12,451 nucleotides of DNA. Source: an uncultured Mailhella sp. Its GTDB lineage: Bacteria; Desulfobacterota; Desulfovibrionia; Desulfovibrionales; Desulfovibrionaceae. The notes beneath the pieces were generated by a model. That model worked only from the letters and a program-made list of their open reading frames with translations, had not been told where the DNA came from and made no database searches. This document shows, one piece after another, positions 1-7,548 of the stretch. Position 1 is the first letter of the stretch. Each line of letters begins with the position of its first letter. The position numbers and the translations under genes were made by a program. Location: contig CAOMFZ010000045.1 of the NCBI GenBank assembly GCA_948482415.1, forward strand, positions 1 through 12,451. The letters are read 5' to 3'.

Positions 1-217
1 GCATCCGTAAAGCTCGTAAACTCGCTAACGGCTACCGCTCCCCCATACCCCCACATTGCTTGTTTTTCTTTCAGAAAAACAAGAATATATGTTTTATAGG
101 AGATTGATTATCAACCTCTTTCTATAACAAAGCAAAATAATATAATATGGCTATTAATAAATCATATTTTTACAATTTAAATTCTCAGTTATATTATAGT
201 TACTGGAATTCTTATGA
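1..217. other. Non-coding left edge
   Basis: I see no supported gene here. The first 55 bases are clearly richer in GC than what follows and contain two CCCCC runs (40-44 and 48-52), a texture like the repeat at 9056-9128. They may be the edge of another copy of such an element, but no long shared word proves it. The remainder is AT-rich and forms the downstream side of the minus-strand glycosyltransferase. I find no convincing terminator for that gene. Confidence 0.5.
59..83. repeat. Perfect 11-bp inverted repeat
   Basis: The arms CTTGTTTTTCT and AGAAAAACAAG are exact complements around a TTC loop. Neither strand has a T-run after the hairpin, so it does not look like a classic intrinsic terminator. 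It lies about 135 bases beyond the stop of the minus-strand glycosyltransferase and could protect the 3' end of that transcript, which is speculation. Confidence 0.6.
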
Positions 218-994
218 TTATTGTTTATTATAAAATCTTTTTTGACTTGTTTCTATAAAATTTTTAACTAATTTAATTGATTCATCATAATCGATATCAT
301 TAATTTTTGTATAGTCTGCAAGACCTTCAGGTGTTACTATATAAACTTTGGCTCCGCAGCTTAAAGCTTCATCATTAAGCGTTGAGTATGAATCAAAAGA
401 ATATAACGTATTAGTTCTATGAAGAATATTAATTAATTCATTTCTGTCTTTTGGAGTATTTTGGTCAATTCTATATGCATTTTTTATTTGAGGTATTTCT
501 TTGAAAAAGTTGCCTTTATAAACAAAATAGCATGTTAAATCTTTTTTTATAGTTGGATCGTTATAGAAAATAGTATTATCAATGCTTGGAACTTGCAGCT
601 TTGTTGCATCATAGTATTCTTTATTCCATGAAAAGATTAATTCATTATTATTAAAAACAGTATTTCCTCCAAAATATCCTGGAAAATATAAAATCCAACG
701 GACAACATTTTTAAAATCTAATGGATTGTCTTTTATAGATTCCGGATAAATAATAATTGCATTTTCTTTATGATATTTTTTTATTTTATAAAGATAATTA
801 TAATTCCCTCTATGTTTTCCTTTGCAATAAATATATGTTTTATATCCAAGTTTATTAAGTATATCATGTAATGTGTATAATGCTTTTATTCCATTTGATT
901 TTCCATATGGTGGAGCATAAATAATATAAATATTAGATTTTTTTTCTTGATTAATAAATGAATATAAAAAAATATAGAAAAATTTTTTCAGCAA
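218..994 (-). CDS. Putative glycosyltransferase, GT-B-like (surface polysaccharide)
   Basis: Predicted 258-residue protein, probably transferring a sugar in lipopolysaccharide, capsule or glycan synthesis. It begins with a short hydrophobic N-terminus, then a nucleotide-sugar-transferase-like start with GIKALYTLHDIL near residues 35-46. A segment at about 83-107 has YPE...NPL followed by NVVRWILYFPG, which I recall from glycosyltransferases of polysaccharide clusters. A C-terminal segment at about 197-217 (LYSFDSYSTLNDEALSCGAKV) resembles the donor-binding half of GT-B enzymes, with the acidic residue of NDEA in the usual place. At 258 residues it is short for a two-domain GT-B enzyme. I chose the TTG at 994 over the GTG at 1000 because the AGGGGG ribosome-binding site sits about 8 bases before the TTG but only 2 before the GTG. 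Its GC content is about 25-30% by eye, lower than all other genes here, suggesting horizontal acquisition. Fold class is fairly likely; the sugar substrate is unknown. Confidence 0.72.
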   Translation of the reverse strand: MLKKFFYIFLYSFINQEKKSNIYIIYAPPYGKSNGIKALYTLHDILNKLGYKTYIYCKGKHRGNYNYLYKIKKYHKENAIIIYPESIKDNPLDFKNVVRWILYFPGYFGGNTVFNNNELIFSWNKEYYDATKLQVPSIDNTIFYNDPTIKKDLTCYFVYKGNFFKEIPQIKNAYRIDQNTPKDRNELINILHRTNTLYSFDSYSTLNDEALSCGAKVYIVTPEGLADYTKINDIDYDESIKLVKNFIETSQKRFYNKQ

Positions 995-1002
995 TATCAC
1001 TT

Positions 1003-1008
1003 CCCCCT
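1003..1008 (-). promoter_or_regulatory. Ribosome-binding site deciding a TTG start
   Basis: Read on the minus strand this is AGGGGG, 8 bases before the TTG at 994 and only 2 before an in-frame GTG at 1000. The spacing favours the TTG. Confidence 0.5.
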
Positions 1009-1024
1009 TTTAATTTTTGTCCTC

Positions 1025-1051
1025 ATAATATCATTTTAAGAATAAAGTCAA
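1025..1051 (-). promoter_or_regulatory. Sigma-70-type promoter of the glycosyltransferase
   Basis: On the minus strand there is TTGACT (1046-1051), a 15-base spacer, and TATTAT (1025-1030) preceded by TG one base upstream, i.e. an extended -10. The spacer is short for sigma-70, which the extended -10 could compensate. It gives this gene its own start of transcription, separate from the upstream nuclease unit. Confidence 0.45.
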
Positions 1052-1141
1052 GTTAAATTTAAAAAAGATTTTGATAAAATTGAATATAAATTTTCTAATA
1101 TTTTTAGATATAGTATGCAATAATTTTGCAACTGGTTATTT

Positions 1142-4100
1142 TTACGCAGTTTCGTAAATTTTTTTGTTCCGGACGTGGTAAATTTTGGTGTTCGGGATAC
1201 TGTCCTGTAAAATTTGCGCAGTGCGTTCATGGCAGGTATAGAATAAAATCTGCTGTGTATTCTGCATGCCTTGTGTTTCCTGGACCATTAACTTGAGTAC
1301 TTCTGTTGTATTTTTTACTCTTTTTTCGTCAAAGTTGACCAAAATATCGTCCATAAGGATTGGCAGAGGACGTTTTGTCAGAGAGCGGTTTTTGATGTGG
1401 GCTAAGCGCAGGGAAAGATAGAGCTGTTCCTTTGCACCCTGACTGAGCATTTCAGCCTGCAAAAGTTTGCCGTTTTCGTCCAGCACATTGACGCTTCTGT
1501 CCTCTAAGCTGACTTTAATGCCCTGCCATGCGTTATCCGTGATTTTGTTGAAGAAAGCGGAGGCAATCTGCACAATCTGAGGCTGGCTTGTTTCTTCATA
1601 ATGTTTTTTGGCGCGTTCCAAAACTTCCCTGGCAAAGGCATATTCCAGCCATTCATTGTAGCTGTCTTTTATGGCACGTTCTGTTTTTTTCATGCGGTAG
1701 CCCGCTTCATTGTCAAGACTTTCCTCATAAACATACGAACTTTCCGCTTCCACTTGCCCCTTGAGGGTTTGGATATGCTTTTCAATGCGGTCAAGTCCTG
1801 CATTTTCTTCCTGCAAGTCATTGAGTTCTGTCTCAAAGCGCGTTTTTGCATCTTCATCAAAATAAGCGAAAATTTCAGGCAAAGGCTTTTGTTCAGGCTG
1901 TTCCTTATATTCACGCCTGCCGGGATTGGCGCTTTTTTTAAGGAAACGGGGCAGTTTTTCTTCCCGCAGACTTTCTTCAATAATAACAGCCTGCTGCATA
2001 TATTTTTCGCTTTCTTTGATTTTGGCAAATAAAGCACGCAAATCCTGTTCATTTTCCACATTGGCAGAGGAATACAGTTCCTGCAAAGTCTTTTCCACTT
2101 CCTGAATTTCCTTATTTGCAGCCGTGTAGCGTTCCTTTGCCTGTTCATATTCTTTTAACAGCGTTTCTTTTTGCTGGAACAGGGCATATTCTTCTTCCAA
2201 TTTCTTTGTAAGGTCTTGGTAAATCAGGATATAGTCAGCTTCGTCGTGAATGGGATTCGCAGGCTCAAAGTCCACACGCATGAGAATAGTGCGCAAAGGC
2301 TCGATAAAATCTTTCAGCGCCGTGTAGCAGGCATTTAATTGTTCTTTGCGTTCTTCCTGCTCGGTATACAGGGTATGCAAATGATAGAGAAGCTCAACAC
2401 ATTGTTTTACGCTGGCAAAGGTGCCTGTGAAAATATCCTGTTCCTGTTCTTCTTTGCAGAGGGCGTCCACAAAATCATTGCGCGTTTCCTCAAATAAAAA
2501 GTCGTTTTTCAGCAGGAAATCTGCCAGGGCATAATAGATTTTTTCCAGAGCAAGCTGGCGTTCTGCAAGGGATTTTTCCACTTGGTTATAATGTTCCGTG
2601 CTTTCTTCAAGACTGGCAAGACTTTCTGCAAAAATAGCCCCGTGAATTTCCTGAATATGTTTGAACTGTTCGTCACGGATTGTGTGGCGGTATTCAATTA
2701 AATGAGGGAGATATTCGTCACAGGGGAGGGAGGATAATGTTTCAAAAAGAGCGGGGATTTTTGTTTCAAGCCAGTGCATAAAATCCGCGTACACGTCATG
2801 GCAGTCACGGACATTGACGCTCATGGTGTTAATATCTTCCACAATTAAATCAAGACGGGCTATCAGTTTCATGAAGTTTGGAATTTGGGCAATGGAAACA
2901 GGTTTGCACTGTGCATTGCCAAAAGCCGTTAAAATTTGTTTTTCCAGACTGTCTGCTTCGCTTTGCAAATCCGTCAGCACTGCGGGGGCTTCTTCCTGTT
3001 CTTCAGGCGTGTCCATATCAAATTTTTTGGCATAATGATTGTAGAGATCAGCTTTTTCCTTTGCTTTGGCGATGACTTGAGACAGCCAGGAGCCCTTTGG
3101 CTCGTCAATTTTCAGCATGAGTTCCTTGTCAAAATGCAGTAAATCAAGGGTATTTTCGTCGTCACTGCCTGTTTTGGCAGTTTGTTCTTTTGCCTGTTCA
3201 GGATAAAAGTTTTGCAGCAGTTTTTCCTGAATGGTTTGCAATTCCTGCAAATCATGGACTAACTGCTCAATTTTTTCATTGTCGGTATTGAGTTCTGCCG
3301 GCTGTGCCTGTTGTACGGATTGGGCATGATTTTGCTTGATATACCACAAAAAACCGGCTTGTCCTATGCCGGAAATCAGCAGAATAAAAGGAAGCGCATA
3401 AGGAATATTGAGTGTGCCGAAAAAGGTGGCAACTTCGGAACTTGCGCTGGTGAGACGCAGTAAAAATAAAATAATGGCGCCGGCAAAGCACAAAACAGCC
3501 GGAATTGCCGCCCATTTTGGCAGTTCCGGAGCTTGTTCCTTTTGCTTTGTCGGTTTATTGCTTTGTGTCTGCTCGATTTTCTCTAATTGCTGAATAATAG
3601 TATGGGTGGCTTTATCGATGGCATTGATTTTTTCAATGCGTTTTTTATCCTGTTCAGTGTGCTGTTTTGTTTTTTGTATTTGTTCCTGATAACATTCTTT
3701 CTGTGATTGCAGGCTTTGCACGGTGTCTTCATAGCGTTTGACGTCAGATAAAATATCCTCTTCTCTGCTGTGGATATCGCGTACGATTTGTGCCAGCTGC
3801 ATGTAATTATTGAGAAATTCTTTTGCATTGTCCCTATTGATATCACTGTCCTGCAAAACCGTGAAACCAAGGGCTTTTGCCTGATTTAAAAATTCTGTGC
3901 ATTTGTCAGTCGAAATTTCCAGATAACCGTCTTCTTTTTCCTGCGTTTCCTGCAGGCGGTTCTGCCAGTTTTGCAGTTCCTGCTCAAAAGCAATTTCATC
4001 TTGACTCAATAAGGTGTTTTTATTGAAATTTTTGCTGGCTTCTGATTTTTCCTGCAAAACAGCCTGATATTTTTGTTTTGCTTTATCCGCGTCTCGTTTT

Positions 4101-5374
4101 GCATATTCAAGAGCTGTTTTTGCATTTTGAATATGATTTTTAGCTTCACGGATCTGCACTGCAAATTTTTCCAAATCCTCAAGGAAAAGGCTGTCTTCCA
4201 AAACAGGCCGGAAATGGGTCAGCGTTTGTTCCGGCTTTTCAAAATCCTGTAAACGAGAGCTGTCATTAAAGAGAGACCATGTATCCAGCACTTTTCTGTT
4301 TTGTTTGGCAAGGGCGAGAAAAGACTGCTCAATTTGGACTTTTTGGGTGGGGATTTCTGCAATAATTTTACTGGCGGCAAGGTATTGAGGGTTTAAATTT
4401 TTAATAGGCAGATATTGAGAAATAAGCCCTGTTCTGATGTTAAATGATTTCAGGCGGAATTCAATTTTTTGCTGTGCATCACGCAGAGAATTTAAAACTT
4501 CCTGTTTAATTTTTCGCTGTTCAAGAATTTTGGCAAATAAAATTTCCACATTTTCAGGCTGTTCGCCAAAAACATCACCTGTCAATGCTTTCATTTTGAT
4601 AAATTCCTGCTGCAAATCCGCCCATTTTTTCCATTGCCCCCACAGGGTAATAAAGGTGCGCAGTTCTTCTTCATGGGCTTTGATATTGATTCTTTCCTGT
4701 TTTAATTCTTCATAGGAAAGGGTTGCGCTTTCCAGTTTTTGCTGTAAATTATCAAATTTTTCAATGCGTTGGTTTGTTTTTTCAAAAAGAGCATTTTCTT
4801 CTTTCCAGCGGCTGAAAAGACTTTGCAGAACTGAGTTTTTGCCCTTTGCCTTGTAAAGGCGCTCCATTTGTTCCTGAATTTTTTGCAGGGCAAGTTCAGG
4901 GGTAATCAGCCCAAGTCCATAGCTTGCCCCTAAAATATTTTCAAAAATATTGGTGTCTTGAAATGCGGAAAAGTTTTGTAATTCTGCTAAGTTAAAGCCA
5001 AAAATAAGTCGGTAGACATCTTGGGAAATATTGTCTGCGGCATCATAAAAAATATTGTTGTCAATTTTCTTTCTGTCGCCGTCATAGACTTTTAAATTGC
5101 GGTTGGAACGAGCAGAAAAATTGCGCTCCACCAGCATTTCTCCGTATTTTTCATCGTCTAAAAGCAGGGAGCCGCCTTTAACCTTTTTCAAAGACTGAAA
5201 AAAAAGGTCACGCCTGTTGGGGATACCTGTCAGCATGCTGCGGATAAATTCCATGGAAGAACTTTTGCCGGCTTCATTGTCGCCCAGAAAAACCGCCATG
5301 GTTTGCGGCAGGTTTTGCACGTCAATATTTTCCAAAGGACCAAATTCTTCTATATGAAAACTTTTAATATACAT
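1142..5374 (-). CDS. YhaN/SbcC-like coiled-coil AAA ATPase with membrane hairpin
   Basis: A 1410-residue SMC/Rad50-type ATPase, last gene of the TPR-YhaO-YhaN unit. Walker A is GDNEAGKS at 31-38. Near the C-terminus are the ABC signature LSQGAKEQ (1310-1317), Walker B PILMDD (ending at 1343), the D-loop VNFD (1346-1349) and a switch histidine at 1382. Between these lie hundreds of residues rich in Glu, Gln and Lys, as expected of antiparallel coiled coil. There is no CxxC zinc hook anywhere. Instead two hydrophobic spans at about 622-639 and 660-679 sit near the middle, where the coiled coil should turn. B. subtilis YhaN, as I recall, also has two predicted membrane segments, but is shorter (roughly 960 residues). 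The ATG start follows GGCGGA at short spacing, 12 bases after the YhaO stop. With YhaO it should form a nuclease-ATPase complex acting on DNA (or another nucleic acid) near the membrane; the substrate is not known. No strong terminator follows. Confidence 0.88.
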   Translation of the reverse strand: MYIKSFHIEEFGPLENIDVQNLPQTMAVFLGDNEAGKSSSMEFIRSMLTGIPNRRDLFFQSLKKVKGGSLLLDDEKYGEMLVERNFSARSNRNLKVYDGDRKKIDNNIFYDAADNISQDVYRLIFGFNLAELQNFSAFQDTNIFENILGASYGLGLITPELALQKIQEQMERLYKAKGKNSVLQSLFSRWKEENALFEKTNQRIEKFDNLQQKLESATLSYEELKQERINIKAHEEELRTFITLWGQWKKWADLQQEFIKMKALTGDVFGEQPENVEILFAKILEQRKIKQEVLNSLRDAQQKIEFRLKSFNIRTGLISQYLPIKNLNPQYLAASKIIAEIPTQKVQIEQSFLALAKQNRKVLDTWSLFNDSSRLQDFEKPEQTLTHFRPVLEDSLFLEDLEKFAVQIREAKNHIQNAKTALEYAKRDADKAKQKYQAVLQEKSEASKNFNKNTLLSQDEIAFEQELQNWQNRLQETQEKEDGYLEISTDKCTEFLNQAKALGFTVLQDSDINRDNAKEFLNNYMQLAQIVRDIHSREEDILSDVKRYEDTVQSLQSQKECYQEQIQKTKQHTEQDKKRIEKINAIDKATHTIIQQLEKIEQTQSNKPTKQKEQAPELPKWAAIPAVLCFAGAIILFLLRLTSASSEVATFFGTLNIPYALPFILLISGIGQAGFLWYIKQNHAQSVQQAQPAELNTDNEKIEQLVHDLQELQTIQEKLLQNFYPEQAKEQTAKTGSDDENTLDLLHFDKELMLKIDEPKGSWLSQVIAKAKEKADLYNHYAKKFDMDTPEEQEEAPAVLTDLQSEADSLEKQILTAFGNAQCKPVSIAQIPNFMKLIARLDLIVEDINTMSVNVRDCHDVYADFMHWLETKIPALFETLSSLPCDEYLPHLIEYRHTIRDEQFKHIQEIHGAIFAESLASLEESTEHYNQVEKSLAERQLALEKIYYALADFLLKNDFLFEETRNDFVDALCKEEQEQDIFTGTFASVKQCVELLYHLHTLYTEQEERKEQLNACYTALKDFIEPLRTILMRVDFEPANPIHDEADYILIYQDLTKKLEEEYALFQQKETLLKEYEQAKERYTAANKEIQEVEKTLQELYSSANVENEQDLRALFAKIKESEKYMQQAVIIEESLREEKLPRFLKKSANPGRREYKEQPEQKPLPEIFAYFDEDAKTRFETELNDLQEENAGLDRIEKHIQTLKGQVEAESSYVYEESLDNEAGYRMKKTERAIKDSYNEWLEYAFAREVLERAKKHYEETSQPQIVQIASAFFNKITDNAWQGIKVSLEDRSVNVLDENGKLLQAEMLSQGAKEQLYLSLRLAHIKNRSLTKRPLPILMDDILVNFDEKRVKNTTEVLKLMVQETQGMQNTQQILFYTCHERTAQILQDSIPNTKIYHVRNKKIYETA

Positions 5375-5386
5375 ATGTCCGCCAAA

Positions 5387-6754
5387 TTATTTGGGTTCTA
5401 AAATGTTTACACAAATATTTTCACAGGCATCGAGGAGTGCTTTCTGGTATTTTTCTGCCTGTTCCTGACCGGGCTTGTCACTGTGGGTGAAAAAGCCAAG
5501 GTCTATTTCATTTTTGATTTTAAAATCATTTTCTATTTTTTTGAGGATTTCTTTGAATGTTTCCGGGTCGCTGCGGAGATTGTCAAGGGTTCTGAATATT
5601 TCTCCCAGCAAGTCATCGCGTTTGTGGGCGTTTTCATAGCCAAAGCTTGGGCGGACAAGCGACTTAATTTTGCCGATAAAAATACGCGTGCCAAGATCTA
5701 ATTCTTCAAGTTTGGTTTTGAGGGTCTGGATAAAATCTTCGCTTTGCAGTTCTTGCGATAAAACATGCTGTCCTTCCAGAAAAAGGGTAAAAATCCGTGT
5801 TGTGCACAGAGAATTTTTAGGAAATTTTGTGTATTCCTTTTTGAAAGTATAAAGAAAATATTCAAGACACTGTTCAATATTTTCCAGTTCTTCATTTTCA
5901 GCGGAAGGCAGTGCAAGGTTCAGGGTATACATTTCAAGGGGCGCAAGCGGGCAAAATTCAGTGTGGAGCTTTGCTTTTTTTTGGGGATTTTCTTCATCGC
6001 TTTCAAAGGCTGCAAAATAGGCACCATGGGCGCCGCTTTCATTCATGCGGGTTGCCTGCATGGCTCCGGAATAAGCGGCAAAAGGGTCCTGGTGGACTAT
6101 GGCAAGTTCGTGGATATGTCCCAGAGCCCAGTAATCAAGAGGGAAAGGCGCAAAGTCCTTTTCTCTGCACAAAGCAACCACATGTTTATCGGTGTTTTTG
6201 ACACTTTCAGCATTGTGCACGCTGGCATGGAGCACGCCGATATTGAAAAGGGCTTTTGGTTCATACACAAAATCTTTGAGCAAATTTTTCAATTCTTTGC
6301 GGCTGGTATGGCTGATGCCGTAAATATGGCAAAGGGGAATTTCTGCTTCGCCGTTATTTTCGTTATGTTCAGCCGGCTGCGGCGGAAAGGGAAAGCGTGT
6401 CCAGTTTTCCGGAAAGCGAAAAACCAGCTTGAATTTTTCAAAAAAATTATCGTTCTGTCCAAGATGGTCATGATTGCCGCAGGCATAATAAAAAGGAATG
6501 TTTAATTCTTCCAGAGCGGTAAAAAATTGTTTTAAATGGAAGCGGGCTTTCAGACTCAATTTTCCATGTTCATGAATATCACCGGAAAAAACAATAAACT
6601 GCGGTGACTTTTGCCTGCAAAGTTCCAGTAAATTTTTTAACGCCTCATAGGGAGCTTCATGCAAACGCATTGCCATTTCATCATTTTCTTGTTTTACAGG
6701 CGGAAAATTATCCAAGTGTAAATCAGAAACATGAATAAAAGATAATTGCTGCAT
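5387..6754 (-). CDS. YhaO/SbcD-like calcineurin-type nuclease subunit
   Basis: A 455-residue metallophosphoesterase with the full set of metal-binding motifs of the SbcD/Mre11/YhaO family: D11 and H13 in HVSDLHLD, D59 in FSGDIHEHG, GNHD at 93-96, H176 in VLHASVH, and GHIH at 212-215. In this family two metal ions (usually manganese) cleave DNA phosphodiester bonds. The N-terminal 280 residues are the catalytic domain. The remainder, rich in Glu and Lys, would hold the capping and ATPase-binding regions. The ATG at 6754 follows AGAGG at good spacing. It starts 8 bases after the TPR gene's stop and ends 12 bases before the YhaN-like ATPase, so translation is probably coupled. The nuclease-then-ATPase order is that of SbcDC and YhaON. 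The membrane hairpin in the partner makes YhaO a better label than SbcD. Confidence 0.9.
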   Translation of the reverse strand: MQQLSFIHVSDLHLDNFPPVKQENDEMAMRLHEAPYEALKNLLELCRQKSPQFIVFSGDIHEHGKLSLKARFHLKQFFTALEELNIPFYYACGNHDHLGQNDNFFEKFKLVFRFPENWTRFPFPPQPAEHNENNGEAEIPLCHIYGISHTSRKELKNLLKDFVYEPKALFNIGVLHASVHNAESVKNTDKHVVALCREKDFAPFPLDYWALGHIHELAIVHQDPFAAYSGAMQATRMNESGAHGAYFAAFESDEENPQKKAKLHTEFCPLAPLEMYTLNLALPSAENEELENIEQCLEYFLYTFKKEYTKFPKNSLCTTRIFTLFLEGQHVLSQELQSEDFIQTLKTKLEELDLGTRIFIGKIKSLVRPSFGYENAHKRDDLLGEIFRTLDNLRSDPETFKEILKKIENDFKIKNEIDLGFFTHSDKPGQEQAEKYQKALLDACENICVNILEPK

Positions 6755-6762
6755 AATTCCTC

Positions 6763-7356
6763 TTATTTTGCCTGCATTTTATTGACTTCAATAAATTTTT
6801 TGGCAACGTCCTGATTGTCGGGTTCCATTTCCGTTGCTTTTTTGAAAAAGTGTTTTGCGCGGGTGATATAATTACTTTGTAAATATAATTCACCAAGATA
6901 GGCAAAAACTTTGTGTTCGTCCTTATAATATTTCAAAGCCTTTTCCACTTCCTGGTCAGCTTCTTCCAGAAAATTTCGGCTGAGGAAATCTTTGACGGCA
7001 ATAAGGTGCTGGTCAAGGGCTTTTTTGCGCTTCAGAGCGTCTTCATAGCTTTCTTCACCTTTATTGGCTTCTTTTGTCAAATACTCATAGGCTTTCATGC
7101 AGACAACAAGAAGCTTTTTTTCTTCGCCGGCAGTGTAGGCAAAATTGATATTGAGTTCGTCCTTTATTTGTTTAAAGGAGTTATACTCCACAGAAATGTC
7201 ACGGATAAGGCTTTTGATTTCCACAGGGATTGGTGCGCTTGATTTGGTAAGCTCATGCAGGGCATAAATAAAGCGCTTCAAAGAGGTGGCAATATCGCCT
7301 TTTAAAACATTGGCTTTCGCTGTGGCAAGCTGGGTGCGTATTTGATTTATATCCAT
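6763..7356 (-). CDS. TPR-containing protein of unknown function
   Basis: A 197-residue, mostly helical soluble protein and the first gene of the nuclease-ATPase unit. A clear tetratricopeptide repeat lies at about 148-181 (VFAYLGELYLQSNYITRAKHFFKKATEMEPDN, quoted in part: YLGELYLQ, AKHFFKKA, P179). A weaker helical pair precedes it at 115-145 (DFLSRNFLEEADQEVEKAL). The N-terminal 100 residues are helical but I do not recognise them. There is no signal peptide or membrane span. An in-frame upstream start would add 19 residues, but the ATG at 7356 is preceded by AAGGA six to seven bases upstream, and the extra residues (MLKREECGKIYAIQ...) look like translated leader. TPR domains bind partner proteins, so it may be an adaptor for YhaO or YhaN. 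This is inferred from the operon alone. Confidence 0.8.
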   Translation of the reverse strand: MDINQIRTQLATAKANVLKGDIATSLKRFIYALHELTKSSAPIPVEIKSLIRDISVEYNSFKQIKDELNINFAYTAGEEKKLLVVCMKAYEYLTKEANKGEESYEDALKRKKALDQHLIAVKDFLSRNFLEEADQEVEKALKYYKDEHKVFAYLGELYLQSNYITRAKHFFKKATEMEPDNQDVAKKFIEVNKMQAK

Positions 7357-7377
7357 AAAAAATCCTTGAAATTGTAT

Positions 7378-7393
7378 TGCATATATTTTGCCA
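7378..7393 (-). promoter_or_regulatory. Candidate sigma-54 promoter for the TPR-nuclease unit
   Basis: On the minus strand this reads TGGCAA, five bases, ATGCA, with GG and GC exactly 12 apart as sigma-54 needs. It matches 9 of the 11 core positions of TGGCAC-N5-TTGCW. The predicted start near 7367 would leave a leader of only about 11 bases, with the AAGGA ribosome-binding site at its very 5' end. That is tight and lowers confidence. A poorer sigma-70 reading exists at the same place: TTGCTT (7408-7413), 17 bases, CAAAAT (7385-7390). Confidence 0.4.
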
Positions 7394-7470
7394 CACTCTT
7401 CACGCTTAAGCAAGGTTTTTTCTTTTTGTAAACACCTAACGAACTCAATTTATTATAGAATAGATTTTTA

Positions 7471-7487
7471 TGGTGTGAGACTTGCAA
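7471..7487 (+). promoter_or_regulatory. Second weaker sigma-54-like element upstream of rpoN
   Basis: TGGTGT, five bases, TTGCA, with GG (7472-7473) and GC (7484-7485) at the right spacing. The -12 half is perfect but the -24 half matches only TGG, giving 8 of 11 core positions. The predicted start is near 7497. The same TTGCAA could instead serve as a sigma-70 -35 with CATAAG (7505-7510) 17 bases on. Confidence 0.28.
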
Positions 7488-7501
7488 TAAAAAAATAATT
7501 A

Positions 7502-7518
7502 TGGCATAAGAAATGCAT
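7502..7518 (+). promoter_or_regulatory. Candidate sigma-54 promoter of rpoN
   Basis: TGGCAT, AAGAA, ATGCAT: GG (7503-7504) and GC (7515-7516) are 12 apart and 9 of 11 core positions match the -24/-12 consensus. The predicted start at about 7528 gives a 21-base leader containing the GGAG ribosome-binding site (7539-7542), a normal layout. If used, RpoN would control its own gene. Confidence 0.5.
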
Positions 7519-7548
7519 AGATAATAAAACTAAACGTTGGAGCGGAAT

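Noticed and set aside
1..110. Open frames entering from the left edge on the plus strand
   Set aside because: Two frames stay open for about 33 codons but give no recognisable C-terminus, and the sequence looks like intergenic repeat.
104..117. TTGATTATCAA-like short palindrome, considered as an FNR or Fur site
   Set aside because: The spacing does not fit FNR (TTGAT-N4-ATCAA), only one short unit is present, and no gene starts nearby.
3024..3039. TGGCAT-N5-TTGTA inside the YhaN-like gene, sigma-54-like
   Set aside because: It lacks the essential C of the -12 GC and lies inside a coding region on the opposite strand.
5765..6505. 246-codon open frame on the plus strand
   Set aside because: It lies wholly opposite the YhaO-like nuclease, which has all its metal motifs. 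The product has no recognisable domain and looks like antisense of a conserved gene.
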